Positions 14,709 through 21,534 of a stretch of DNA of 29,041 nt are shown one piece after another. The position numbers were made by a program, and so were the translations under genes. Numbering within the stretch: position 1 is the first letter of the stretch; every line of letters begins with the position of its first letter. This DNA is from a virus, in IMG/VR virus record IMGVR_UViG_3300032275_000015, positions 1 through 29,041 of that record. One strand, given 5' to 3'. The notes under the pieces were generated by a model that was not told the origin of the DNA, made no database searches, and worked only from the letters and a program-made list of their open reading frames with translations.

Positions 14709-15716
14709 ATGACAGATAAAACTTTAGAAGAGATGAACGAAGAATTGACCAAACTTATGGATGATATAGAAGATAGGCATATTGATGGTGTTGAATACTC
14801 ATTACATAATAAAGAATTTAATGGATCAAATAAAAAAAATGAAAATTCGGCAACTCCAACATGTTGGGGGACATTACCTGACGAGGAGTTTGTTCCGGCT
14901 TTTAAATCGGTAGATAAAGTCCCTGCCGGTATTTATGAAATAGTGTATAATAGATCTTTAAACCAACACACAATAAAAAAACAACCATTCAAAACAGATG
15001 AATTATACCAATTACCTTCATACGAGATCCAAGACATCCTCAGGGATATCCAAAATTTTTGGGATCGTCGTGACAAATATAGAGAATATAATTTTGTTCA
15101 TAAGCGTGGGATTCTAATGTATGGCGAACCAGGATGTGGTAAGTCAGGAATCATTCAGTTAATTTCAAAACAACTAATTGAAAACGATGGGATTATTTTA
15201 AACATTAAAGATCATGACGATGTTGAATACTTTATTGATTTTATTGCAACATTTAGAAAGATTGAAGCTCACAGACCTTTAATTGTTTTGTTAGAAGATA
15301 TTGATTCAATTGCGGGCGAAAATAATCATGCGACAAGTAAATTATTAAACATTCTTGATGGTGTAAAACAAATTGAAGATGTTGTTTATATTGCAACAAC
15401 AAACTACCCTGAGAAATTACAAGAACGAATTACAAACAGACCTTCTCGTTTTGATAGACGATACAAAGTAGAACTTCCAAACAAAGAGATTAGAGATGCA
15501 TACATTCGTCACAAATTGACAGATGAAGATCTTACAAATGTTGATATTAACGAATGGGTAAAAAGAACTGAAGGTATGTCTCTTTCACACTTGAAAGAAG
15601 TTGTAATTTCAACTATAGTTATGGGAAGAGAGTTTGAAGAGGTCATGGATAACCTTGAAGGATTAAAGAAAGCCCCAACAATTAAACCATCAAGTAAATT
15701 AGGATTTGGACGATGA
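14709..15716 (+). CDS. AAA+ ATPase (CDC48/FtsH/Bcs1-like)
   Basis: A 335-aa protein with one AAA+ domain. Walker A is GEPGCGKSG (139-147), Walker B LIVLLEDID (191-199), sensor 1 ATTN (229-232) and the arginine finger region RPSRFDR (244-250). The N-terminal 110 residues are an adaptor-like region of unknown role. This kind of small AAA+ protein occurs in large phages and may remodel protein or nucleoprotein complexes. A 39-nt gap with TAATATTG (one mismatch to the host -7 box) precedes the start, so it may be a separate transcript. It overlaps the next microprotein by ATGA. Confidence 0.92.
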   Translation: MTDKTLEEMNEELTKLMDDIEDRHIDGVEYSLHNKEFNGSNKKNENSATPTCWGTLPDEEFVPAFKSVDKVPAGIYEIVYNRSLNQHTIKKQPFKTDELYQLPSYEIQDILRDIQNFWDRRDKYREYNFVHKRGILMYGEPGCGKSGIIQLISKQLIENDGIILNIKDHDDVEYFIDFIATFRKIEAHRPLIVLLEDIDSIAGENNHATSKLLNILDGVKQIEDVVYIATTNYPEKLQERITNRPSRFDRRYKVELPNKEIRDAYIRHKLTDEDLTNVDINEWVKRTEGMSLSHLKEVVISTIVMGREFEEVMDNLEGLKKAPTIKPSSKLGFGR

Positions 15717-15865
15717 AAAAAGGAATATATTATTTACCGTTGTGTTTGATATTACTATTTGTAATGGTCGGGACATTTTATGTTGGTGATTATTTAGGAT
15801 TTGTAATGTCAATAATATCAATTTTATTGTTAGGTGAAGTTTATTATCTAAGATTTATAAAATAA
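15713..15865 (+). CDS. Membrane microprotein (50 aa)
   Basis: The sequence MKKGIYYLPLCLILLFVMVG continues with a short loop and a second hydrophobic helix (LGFVMSIISILLLGEVYYL), so two transmembrane segments are expected. It overlaps the AAA+ gene stop by ATGA, which makes a coupled gene likely. Function unknown; small two-helix phage membrane proteins can act in lysis or membrane remodelling, but nothing here decides that. Confidence 0.7.
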   Translation: MKKGIYYLPLCLILLFVMVGTFYVGDYLGFVMSIISILLLGEVYYLRFIK

Positions 15866-15903
15866 TTTATAAAATTTCCCTATATCAAAAAGGTGGGGTT
15901 TTA

Positions 15904-15915
15904 TATTTATAGAAT
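15904..15915 (+). promoter_or_regulatory. TATTTATA-class promoter of 15916 gene
   Basis: TATTTATAGAAT directly precedes the ATG at 15916 (4 nt after TATTTATA). Confidence 0.6.
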
Positions 15916-16434
15916 ATGAAAAGATTAATAGAAAGAATTATCAGAGAATATCTTTTGGAGGAAAGAAAATTCCCCAAACAAAAAGGTAGTGAAGTCTATG
16001 ATAAAAGGTTATATAGTATCATATCCACATACCATCAGTGGTTTGATAGGCATGGAGATAATTCGTATGATCAAAATATTGATTTATTTTATGAAAAAAA
16101 TAATTCAGATAACAATTATAGGATTGGTGTTAGTGATAGGTTATTAATACCATTAATTAAAAAAAATATTGGTAAGATTATTGATAGTTTTAAAATGCAC
16201 AATCCTTGTAATAAAAGAATTATTTTTACAAATAAAATATTAAATAATGAGAATGAAGAATATTTTGATTTTACAGAGTTTATTATCCAAAAAGATGAGA
16301 ATGAATTAAAAATTGTTAGTTCTGCTTTTTCTGAAGACGGTAACTTTTTATATTTTGGTGTTAGACCAAGAAGTAAAAAAGAAAATTTAAAAGAAAATTC
16401 ATGTAAAAGTGGAGATATAGTTGTAGAATTATAA
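15916..16434 (+). CDS. Candidate tagged internal protein (172 aa)
   Basis: The N-terminus MKRLIERIIREYLLEERKFP is a basic amphipathic helix with L-L-E at 13-15 (and L-I-E, I-R-E earlier), of the same type as the other tagged proteins. The remainder is alpha/beta, with aromatic and basic residues and no catalytic motif that I can name. It has its own TATTTATA promoter at the ATG. I read it as a possible internal virion protein; the family is not recognised. Confidence 0.75.
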   Translation: MKRLIERIIREYLLEERKFPKQKGSEVYDKRLYSIISTYHQWFDRHGDNSYDQNIDLFYEKNNSDNNYRIGVSDRLLIPLIKKNIGKIIDSFKMHNPCNKRIIFTNKILNNENEEYFDFTEFIIQKDENELKIVSSAFSEDGNFLYFGVRPRSKKENLKENSCKSGDIVVEL

Positions 16435-16450
16435 AAAAGTATTATCTTTG
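16421..16450 (+). promoter_or_regulatory. Host-type promoter TTG-N19-TATCTTTG driving non-coding RNA
   Basis: TTG 16421-16423 and TATCTTTG 16443-16450 with a 19-nt spacer. No ORF follows before the terminator at 16554, unlike the other promoters of this class. Confidence 0.65.
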
Positions 16451-16588
16451 TAAGACAATTGATTGTTATTGGTTCAATCATTAAAAAATACCAATCGTAG
16501 GGTGTCTGGCGTAATCCGACACAGGTTGAAAATCCCACCCTTAGGTAAAATCAATCCCCACTGAAATATGTGGGGATCTTTTTTTTTA
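16451..16588 (+). ncRNA. Candidate structured small RNA (unknown family)
   Basis: About 130 nt between a good host-type promoter and a strong terminator hold no ORF but several hairpins. ATTGGT 16468-16473 pairs with ACCAAT 16490-16495; GTGTC 16502-16506 with GACAC 16518-16522 (plus GG/CC inside); or, alternatively, GGGTG 16500-16504 with CACCC 16536-16540. GATTG 16461-16465 can pair with CAATC at 16475, 16492 or 16552, so alternative folds are possible. It is not a tRNA by arm layout. A regulatory RNA, decoy or small riboswitch-like element is possible. The expected start is around 16455. Confidence 0.55.
16554..16587 (+). terminator. Strong terminator of the small RNA
   Basis: ATCCCCAC 16554-16561, 8-nt loop, GTGGGGAT 16570-16577, then nine T. 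Confidence 0.88.
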
Positions 16589-16593
16589 GATAC

Positions 16594-16615
16594 CCCATCT
16601 TAATTGATGGGTTTT
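16594..16615 (+). terminator. Second hairpin with T tail
   Basis: CCCATC 16594-16599 and GATGGG 16606-16611 with a 6-nt loop, followed by TTTT. Weaker than its neighbours. Confidence 0.45.
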
Positions 16616-16620
16616 AGGGC

Positions 16621-16640
16621 CGTTATCCGTTAGGGTAACG
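16621..16640 (+). other. Stable hairpin of unknown role
   Basis: CGTTATCC, loop GTTA, GGGTAACG: 8 bp with one T-G pair. It lies between two terminators and is not needed for either, so it may belong to a second structured RNA or an RNA processing site. Confidence 0.5.
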
Positions 16641-16644
16641 ATTT

Positions 16645-16675
16645 AAAGGGGGAATTCGCTACTCCCCCTTTTTTT
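16645..16675 (+). terminator. Strong terminator before the 16704 gene
   Basis: AAAGGGGGA 16645-16653, 9-nt loop, TCCCCCTTT 16663-16671 and more T. It insulates the next host-type promoter. Confidence 0.88.
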
Positions 16676-16691
16676 ATTTAATTCTTTTATT

Positions 16692-16699
16692 TATATTTG
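16692..16699 (+). promoter_or_regulatory. Host-type -7 box TATATTTG, leaderless spacing
   Basis: TATATTTG, then 4 nt (TATT), then the ATG at 16704. No clear TTG at -33. Confidence 0.65.
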
Positions 16700-16703
16700 T
16701 ATT

Positions 16704-16787
16704 ATGACAATTGGAACCATATTGTTTATTGTTTTAATCCTATGTATTGGGATATGGGGTAAACACGGAAAACACTTTAAAAAATGA
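16704..16787 (+). CDS. Single-TM microprotein (27 aa)
   Basis: The ORF codes MTIGTILFIVLILCIGIWGK followed by HGKHFKK: one hydrophobic helix and a basic, His-containing tail. The ATG sits exactly 4 nt after a host-type -7 box, and the stop overlaps the next gene by ATGA. Both features make it more likely real than most ORFs of this size. It would insert in the inner membrane with the tail in the cytoplasm. Function unknown. Confidence 0.65.
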   Translation: MTIGTILFIVLILCIGIWGKHGKHFKK

Positions 16788-17368
16788 AAGTAATATTTTT
16801 AGATAACGATTCCGTAATTTGTCTATCCAATAATTGGGGTGGAAGAACAAAGAAATGGGCAAAATACCGAAGAGCAAATCCTGACAGTAGTGATGAAAAA
16901 AAAAATGCTCCTGTATCTGTACGATTTGATGACTTTGATAAAAAGGCAATTAAAATCCTTAATGAGATACTTGAAGAAACAGGATGTGAAATTGTTGTAA
17001 GTTCTGATTGGAAATTGCATGCAACTCTTGAAGAACTTGGTGATTATTACGAAAGTCAGGGGATCATCAAACGACCAATTGCTTTGACTCCAAACATTCA
17101 AAATTGTACGGTTCATGGTAATGTTTTTATATGGTCATCACGATGGGATTTAGAACAAACACGAACCATTGAGATTCGACAATACTTACACGACCATCCT
17201 GAAGTAACACATTGGGTTTCTGTTGATGATTTGAACATGGGTAAAAATGGTGAGCCTTGGAAAGATGTTTGGGCAATTGACAATTTTGTTTTAACTCCAA
17301 AATCAAATGAAGGTATTAAACAATTAAGTATTAAAGAAAAGATATTAAATTTTTTAAAAGATGAGTAA
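16784..17368 (+). CDS. HAD-like phosphatase, RNA-repair (SAK) type
   Basis: MKVIFLDNDSVICL gives HAD motif I with Asp7 and Asp9; the usual Gly after the second Asp is Ser. Motif II is VVSSDWK (71-77), and acidic motif IV is VSVDDL (145-150). The pattern (I...SSxWR-type strand, TP loop, R/E-rich helix, VDD) is that of HAD domains found in Swiss-army-knife RNA repair proteins. It would remove phosphates from an RNA end or small molecule. It is the second gene of a unit started at 16704 and overlaps the next gene by 8 nt. Confidence 0.8.
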   Translation: MKVIFLDNDSVICLSNNWGGRTKKWAKYRRANPDSSDEKKNAPVSVRFDDFDKKAIKILNEILEETGCEIVVSSDWKLHATLEELGDYYESQGIIKRPIALTPNIQNCTVHGNVFIWSSRWDLEQTRTIEIRQYLHDHPEVTHWVSVDDLNMGKNGEPWKDVWAIDNFVLTPKSNEGIKQLSIKEKILNFLKDE

Positions 17369-17555
17369 AAAAATAGATAAGGATGATTTGTGGTGTGAAT
17401 ACAGTGATATGCCATCACCCTTAGCCTATACAAAAAATGAGGGTGATGTGGAAAATAAAAAAAATGGAAAGATGAGAAGAATAATTCAAAAGTTTACGTT
17501 ATGGTTATCACTCAAGTTTCCAAAGAAGAAAAAAAAATCAATTTGGGACATTTAA
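17361..17555 (+). CDS. Small basic protein (64 aa)
   Basis: Begins MSKKIDKDDLWCEYSDMPSP and ends in a strongly basic segment (KFPKKKKKSIWDI). It overlaps the HAD gene by 8 nt. It may be real because it is collinear and spaced like the other small genes; no family recognised. The basic tail could bind nucleic acid. Confidence 0.6.
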   Translation: MSKKIDKDDLWCEYSDMPSPLAYTKNEGDVENKKNGKMRRIIQKFTLWLSLKFPKKKKKSIWDI

Positions 17556-17566
17556 ATTAAAATTGT

Positions 17567-17950
17567 ATGAAAGATAATGAAATGAATGAATACCTTGAGT
17601 CCATAGGTGGACTTGAGAATGGTTTTTATCCCGATAAAGACCCAATTAAGGACTCTGGATTCTTTGAGTGTGGGAATGGTTGGTATCCATTAATTAAAGA
17701 CCTAATAACCGATTTAATAGAGTTAGGTTGGGACAAACAAGTATGTCAGGTAAAAGAAAAGTTTGGTGCGTTAAGATTTTACATCAATACTGGATCTGAT
17801 GAAATTTTTAAAAAAATACATTCATATGAAAATCAAAGTTATGAAACTTGTGAAACCTGTGGGGAAAAAGGAGAGTTAAGACTTGGAAGTTGGTATAAAA
17901 CATTATGTAATAAACACCATGAAGAGCGTAAACCAAATATTCAAAAATAA
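17567..17950 (+). CDS. Phage zinc-ribbon-like protein (127 aa)
   Basis: It has the pattern of a common phage hypothetical protein: GNGWYPLIKDLITDLI, then VCQVKEKFGALRFYI, then CETCGEKGELR and WYKTLCNKHHEE. The CxxCG and later C/H residues (CNKHH) suggest one zinc ribbon near residues 94-118. The central segment is the conserved part of the family; its function is unknown. Start at 17567, 11 nt after the previous stop, with an imperfect -7 box (TAAAATTG) just upstream. Confidence 0.85.
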   Translation: MKDNEMNEYLESIGGLENGFYPDKDPIKDSGFFECGNGWYPLIKDLITDLIELGWDKQVCQVKEKFGALRFYINTGSDEIFKKIHSYENQSYETCETCGEKGELRLGSWYKTLCNKHHEERKPNIQK

Positions 17951-17960
17951 TACACATCTA

Positions 17961-18230
17961 ATGGATCAACCTGAAGTAATTGAATTGATAGAATATTGTC
18001 AAGAATTGGAGGGTGAAGTCCTTGAAAAGAAAATTGAAGATACTTATAGTAAAGAAGAGATTTATCTTCAGATACTTAAAGAAATCTATGATAGTTGTGA
18101 TAAAACTTTAACTGATGATCAGCTGTCAGAAAGGTTCAAAGAAACCCCAAGAGTGGATTTCAAAGAGGCTGTAATAAATTTAAAAAAATATATGGGAGCC
18201 GTATCACAAATGTACGGATTTATGTTATGA
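17961..18230 (+). CDS. Unknown acidic helical protein (89 aa)
   Basis: The start is at MDQPEVIELIEYCQELEGEV, 10 nt after the preceding stop; ATGs at 17883 and 17919 in the same frame would overlap the previous gene and are less likely. It is helical and acidic, with a possible coiled coil at the N-terminus. Overlaps the next gene by ATGA. Function unknown. Confidence 0.75.
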   Translation: MDQPEVIELIEYCQELEGEVLEKKIEDTYSKEEIYLQILKEIYDSCDKTLTDDQLSERFKETPRVDFKEAVINLKKYMGAVSQMYGFML

Positions 18231-18544
18231 GTGAAAATGAAAAACAAAAAGTTAAATTGATGATGGTTGATGATAAACCATATATTGTGTCCTTAGACAA
18301 AGTAGAAATCGGAGATAAAGTTATCGTAACGGTTGGGGGTCAATACCCATCAATTGTTGAATGTGAAAATGAAACAGTTTTAAACTTATTAGTAGGATCA
18401 AAACTATCTTTAACGCAAGCAAATAAAATCTTCATGGAGCCCGAATATATAAAATTCCAACCAGAGCAAATCGAAAAAATTATTGAAAATGGCGGAATCT
18501 TAGAAGTTCAAATTGAAGATGGTGTTTACAAGTATAATTTATGA
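18227..18544 (+). CDS. Unknown small protein (105 aa)
   Basis: Beta-rich: KVKLMMVDDKPYIVSLD, GDKVIVTVGGQYPSIVECEN, then helix FQPEQIEKIIENGGILEVQIED. The pattern suggests a small barrel. No catalytic motif is visible and I do not recognise the family. Overlaps both neighbours by ATGA, as part of one operon. Confidence 0.85.
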   Translation: MSENEKQKVKLMMVDDKPYIVSLDKVEIGDKVIVTVGGQYPSIVECENETVLNLLVGSKLSLTQANKIFMEPEYIKFQPEQIEKIIENGGILEVQIEDGVYKYNL

Positions 18545-18657
18545 TGTCTATTGTTGAGACATATGTTCATGTTTTAGGGGTTTCTTTATTAATAATTCTT
18601 CTAAGTGGTTACTTTATTTATGGATATATTAAAAAAAAAAATAATGAAAACACTTGA
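18541..18657 (+). CDS. Single-TM microprotein (38 aa)
   Basis: The sequence MMSIVETYVHVLGVSLLIIL continues LSGYFIYGYIKKK, so one transmembrane helix then a basic tail. It starts on the ATGA overlap with the previous gene and overlaps the Smr gene start. Its packing favours a real gene. Function unknown. Confidence 0.6.
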   Translation: MMSIVETYVHVLGVSLLIILLSGYFIYGYIKKKNNENT

Positions 18658-18865
18658 TTTACATGGAGTTAAACACGCAGATGTCCCTCAATTAATCGAT
18701 CAATTTATTTGGGAACAGATGAATAAAAATTCAAAAGAGATTGAAATTGTTACAGGAATAAGCCAAACAATGAAAGAAGTGGTAATAAAAACCCTAAAAG
18801 ATTATGACTTCAATTATAACGAAGTGTGGAATAACCCCGGTAAGTTAATAATTAGTTTAGTTTAA
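18644..18865 (+). CDS. Smr-domain protein (73 aa)
   Basis: Contains LDLHG (4-8), a long helix, IEIVTGIS (33-40), and PGKLIISLV at the C-terminus, the order seen in Smr domains. These are nuclease or nucleic-acid-binding domains (MutS2/Smr). The usual G-x-G after the ITG strand is reduced to GIS, so activity is not certain. It is a lone domain without MutS. Start taken at MKTLDLHG, where an ATG directly precedes the domain; an upstream in-frame start overlaps the 38-aa gene. Confidence 0.82.
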   Translation: MKTLDLHGVKHADVPQLIDQFIWEQMNKNSKEIEIVTGISQTMKEVVIKTLKDYDFNYNEVWNNPGKLIISLV

Positions 18866-18881
18866 TAAAAAAATGTGATCC

Positions 18882-18908
18882 TCCGGTTGAATAAGTCGGG
18901 GGTTTTTT
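18882..18908 (+). terminator. Weak terminator
   Basis: CTCCG 18882-18886 pairs with CGGGG 18898-18902 (one G-T) with an 11-nt loop, followed by TTTTTT. The loop contains the TTG -33 element of the next promoter. Confidence 0.55.
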
Positions 18909-18917
18909 GTATCTTTG
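18888..18917 (+). promoter_or_regulatory. Host-type promoter TTG-N19-TATCTTTG
   Basis: TTG 18888-18890, 19-nt spacer, TATCTTTG 18910-18917, then 4 nt (TTTT) and the ATG at 18922. Confidence 0.72.
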
Positions 18918-18921
18918 TTTT

Positions 18922-20658
18922 ATGTTAGAAGTAGAAGGTAAAACATTTCATAAGTTAGTTGAGAAAAAAGATTATAGGACTGAACTATATCATAATTTTT
19001 GCGACATATCTCAAAAGGATAAAAATCTTTTAGGTTCATATATTATAACCAAAAATAGGGATAAGTTCTTTTCTGATATCCAATTTTTTACAGAAGAAGA
19101 TTTTGTTAAACATTTTGGAAATCCATGTGCTACCGTTAATTTTAATAGGCAAAGATTATTTATAGAAGAGGGTGACGATAAGATATCAATCAAATTTCAG
19201 ATTCATCAAAAAAGTAGAGTTGTGGGGTCTAAATACTTCTCAGAAAGAAAGTCTACAAACTACCTTACCTTTAATTTCAAAAAGAAAATGTTTTATTCAG
19301 GAACATTCTCCACTAAAAAAAAGAAAGTTATTGGAGGTAGTATGAAGGTAAACCCAACATATTTCGCAATTGAAAATTTTTTAAGAAATCTTAGAATTGA
19401 TGATAGTGTTAAAGTAGACCAATATATTTATTTTTTCTTAGAAAAGATTTGGGATAGAATGGGTATTGAAAACCCACAAAACTTTCAGTGGGACTGCGTG
19501 AGGTCTTTTTATAGTCTAACTTACTATTTGGTTAATGGGATTAAAATCCCAAACAACTGGAAAAAATTCACAGGTATATTCTTTTCTAAAAAAGAATTGA
19601 AAAAGTTTAATATGAACTTGGTGGATACTGCAATGGACAAACTAAAATTAAATGGATCCAAAGTTAAACAGATTTTTAATGAAATGGACTGGGTTGACTT
19701 TGATAAATTGCATATGACTTACAGCCTTTTGGGTATTGATAGATTTAATAAAATTGAAAATAAATACTTTTACGAGTATTATAGCAACAACGAATTTAGT
19801 CATCCAATAGAGGATAATAAAATGGGAAGATATTTTGAATGTTTTTATGAACAATATAATCAATACCAAAATAATAGAATGTCAACCCCATTAACTTCAA
19901 AAGAAAAAGACAGAATTTTAGACTTGATAAAATACTTTTACGGACATAATAAATGGTCAATATTGCTTGATCATTTAGATATGAAAAGGGATTTATTAAA
20001 TCTTGGTGAAGAAGTAAAATTCAAGTTCACAAACATCAGTAGTTTTAATTTAGAACACGAAGAGTTTAGTCGTCTTTTACAATCATATAGAAAAGGTGAG
20101 GTTGAAAGATTCTATGGTAATATTGATAGTTTAGAAAAACCAATCGAACATGAAGGTGAAACATATTATCCGGTACTTCTTCGTAAAACATCGGACTACG
20201 AAGAAGAATCACAACACCAACGAAATTGTGTTCGGACTTATGCTGAGAGACCTGAGTGTTTGATATTCTCAATTCGTAAAGAATCAACTGATGGTGATGA
20301 AAGAATCACAGTTGAATATCAATACCGACATAATGAAATATTAAATGTTCAAGAACGAGCGAAGTTTAATGAAATGCCGTCATTAGAATTCTCACAAGTT
20401 GCTAAAATACAACTTGCGAACATCAATCTTATGTATAAACTTGAGACATTGAAGTTACCAAAGTTAATTAAAAAATACCGTAGTGGTAAAGTTATTGAGC
20501 AACAGTCGACATTCAGAAGTTTAGAACATGAAGGAACTAAAGTGATTGCTATGACTCCTCGTTGGGATACATATACTCCTGAGTTATCTTATTGGCAAAA
20601 TGAAATATTAGGGTTTGATATGCCAGCTTATGATAATTTGTTTGATGAATTACCATAA
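18922..20658 (+). CDS. PcfJ-like protein (578 aa)
   Basis: Start at MLEVEGKTFHKLV (ATG 18922), 4 nt after the -7 box; an in-frame TTG at 18907 lies inside the promoter. The C-terminal part has QHQRNCVRTYAERPECLIFSIR and ITVEYQYRHNEILNVQERAKFNEMP (given in short here), the Cys-Val...Tyr and TVEY...Q pattern of PcfJ-like domains known from conjugative and phage loci. The first 350 residues are alpha/beta, basic and aromatic-rich, with no motif I recognise. Function of the family is unknown. It is the largest gene in the window and alone in its transcript. Confidence 0.8.
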   Translation: MLEVEGKTFHKLVEKKDYRTELYHNFCDISQKDKNLLGSYIITKNRDKFFSDIQFFTEEDFVKHFGNPCATVNFNRQRLFIEEGDDKISIKFQIHQKSRVVGSKYFSERKSTNYLTFNFKKKMFYSGTFSTKKKKVIGGSMKVNPTYFAIENFLRNLRIDDSVKVDQYIYFFLEKIWDRMGIENPQNFQWDCVRSFYSLTYYLVNGIKIPNNWKKFTGIFFSKKELKKFNMNLVDTAMDKLKLNGSKVKQIFNEMDWVDFDKLHMTYSLLGIDRFNKIENKYFYEYYSNNEFSHPIEDNKMGRYFECFYEQYNQYQNNRMSTPLTSKEKDRILDLIKYFYGHNKWSILLDHLDMKRDLLNLGEEVKFKFTNISSFNLEHEEFSRLLQSYRKGEVERFYGNIDSLEKPIEHEGETYYPVLLRKTSDYEEESQHQRNCVRTYAERPECLIFSIRKESTDGDERITVEYQYRHNEILNVQERAKFNEMPSLEFSQVAKIQLANINLMYKLETLKLPKLIKKYRSGKVIEQQSTFRSLEHEGTKVIAMTPRWDTYTPELSYWQNEILGFDMPAYDNLFDELP

Positions 20659-20672
20659 AATTATTATATTTG
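20637..20672 (+). promoter_or_regulatory. Host-type promoter TTTG-N20-TATATTTG
   Basis: Two TTTG elements (20637-20640 and 20641-20644); the second lies 20 nt before TATATTTG 20665-20672. The ATG at 20677 follows after 4 nt (TAAA). The -33 element lies within the coding end of the PcfJ-like gene. Confidence 0.72.
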
Positions 20673-20676
20673 TAAA

Positions 20677-20955
20677 ATGGAAGACAAGGAATATGAATTG
20701 ATAAACAAAATGATGGTTAAACTTGACGAAGCAAGAACCTATCAAAGAATATCAGGTGTAATTACAATTATTTGGTTAATTGAATTTTTCCATACTTTTT
20801 TTTGGACAAAAAACTTTGACTATATGTATTGGTTAATTTGGGTGGTATGTATGGTTGGTTTTATTCACATGAATAGAAAGTATAGATTTGCAATGAAAGA
20901 ATATGAAGAATTAAAAAAAAAATACGAAACACGATTTGAAGATGAAAACATATAA
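20677..20955 (+). CDS. Two-TM membrane protein (92 aa)
   Basis: A helical charged N-terminus, then hydrophobic segments ISGVITIIWLIEFFHTFFW and MYWLIWVVCMVGFIHM, and a long charged C-terminal helix (coiled-coil-like, EYEELKKKYETRF). Probably an inner membrane protein with cytoplasmic ends. It heads a unit from a leaderless promoter and overlaps the next gene by 14 nt. Function unknown. Confidence 0.8.
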   Translation: MEDKEYELINKMMVKLDEARTYQRISGVITIIWLIEFFHTFFWTKNFDYMYWLIWVVCMVGFIHMNRKYRFAMKEYEELKKKYETRFEDENI

Positions 20956-21523
20956 ACAACTACCGATCCCTGAAGACAGTGCTTGGGATAGAAATACTTT
21001 ATACAGTAAACTACACTGGAGAATAAGATATTTTTTTTATGGTGTTAAAAACATTATAAGATGGACCCCAACTATGTATCACGACAGAGATTGGGATGGT
21101 CAATTCATCTTAGAAATCTTACAAAAGAAAATAGAGTTCCAAAGAAAAGAACTTGTTAACGCGAATCGCCACACAAGAATTGAAATGGATAATCGTGACA
21201 TGACTTTAGCTTTAAACTTACTTGAACGAGTTAAAGAAGATTACTATGGTTTGGAGTGTATGGACTATTGGGATAATGACATGACATTCAACGATGTGAC
21301 TGATAAACCTGGATGTAAATTAATTGATTTTGAGGAAAAGTGGGAAAAGTGTGATGAATACTTATCAAAATACCCATCTTCAGTTCGTGGTGTAATTAAA
21401 GAACATGGAGACCAAGATGATAAAAAGCGTTTATGTTTGATGGTTTCTCACTATAATCATAAAAAGGCAAATAAACTACTATTCAGAGTGCTTGAAGAAA
21501 GATTGGCATTTTGGTGGGATTAA
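20942..21523 (+). CDS. Unknown phage protein (193 aa)
   Basis: Start at the ATG 20942 (MKTYKQLPIPEDSAWDRN), 6 nt after an in-frame TTG that is less likely. Contains LHWRIRYFFYGVKNIIRW, RDWDGQFILEILQKKIEFQR, then a helical middle and a Lys-rich end with HKKANKLLFRVLEERLAFWWD. Tryptophan- and Arg-rich; no known motif. Phage proteins with this type of N-terminus exist but have no known role. Confidence 0.85.
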   Translation: MKTYKQLPIPEDSAWDRNTLYSKLHWRIRYFFYGVKNIIRWTPTMYHDRDWDGQFILEILQKKIEFQRKELVNANRHTRIEMDNRDMTLALNLLERVKEDYYGLECMDYWDNDMTFNDVTDKPGCKLIDFEEKWEKCDEYLSKYPSSVRGVIKEHGDQDDKKRLCLMVSHYNHKKANKLLFRVLEERLAFWWD

Positions 21524-21534
21524 AAAAATATATT

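Noticed and set aside
16116-16538. 140-aa minus-strand ORF
   Set aside because: Runs over the C-terminal half of the 172-aa gene and the small-RNA promoter; it has no promoter of its own.
16500-16550. tRNA-like segment with GGTTGAAAATCC
   Set aside because: Arms do not fit the tRNA clover leaf (no acceptor stem or anticodon arm of the right length); treated as unknown structured RNA instead.
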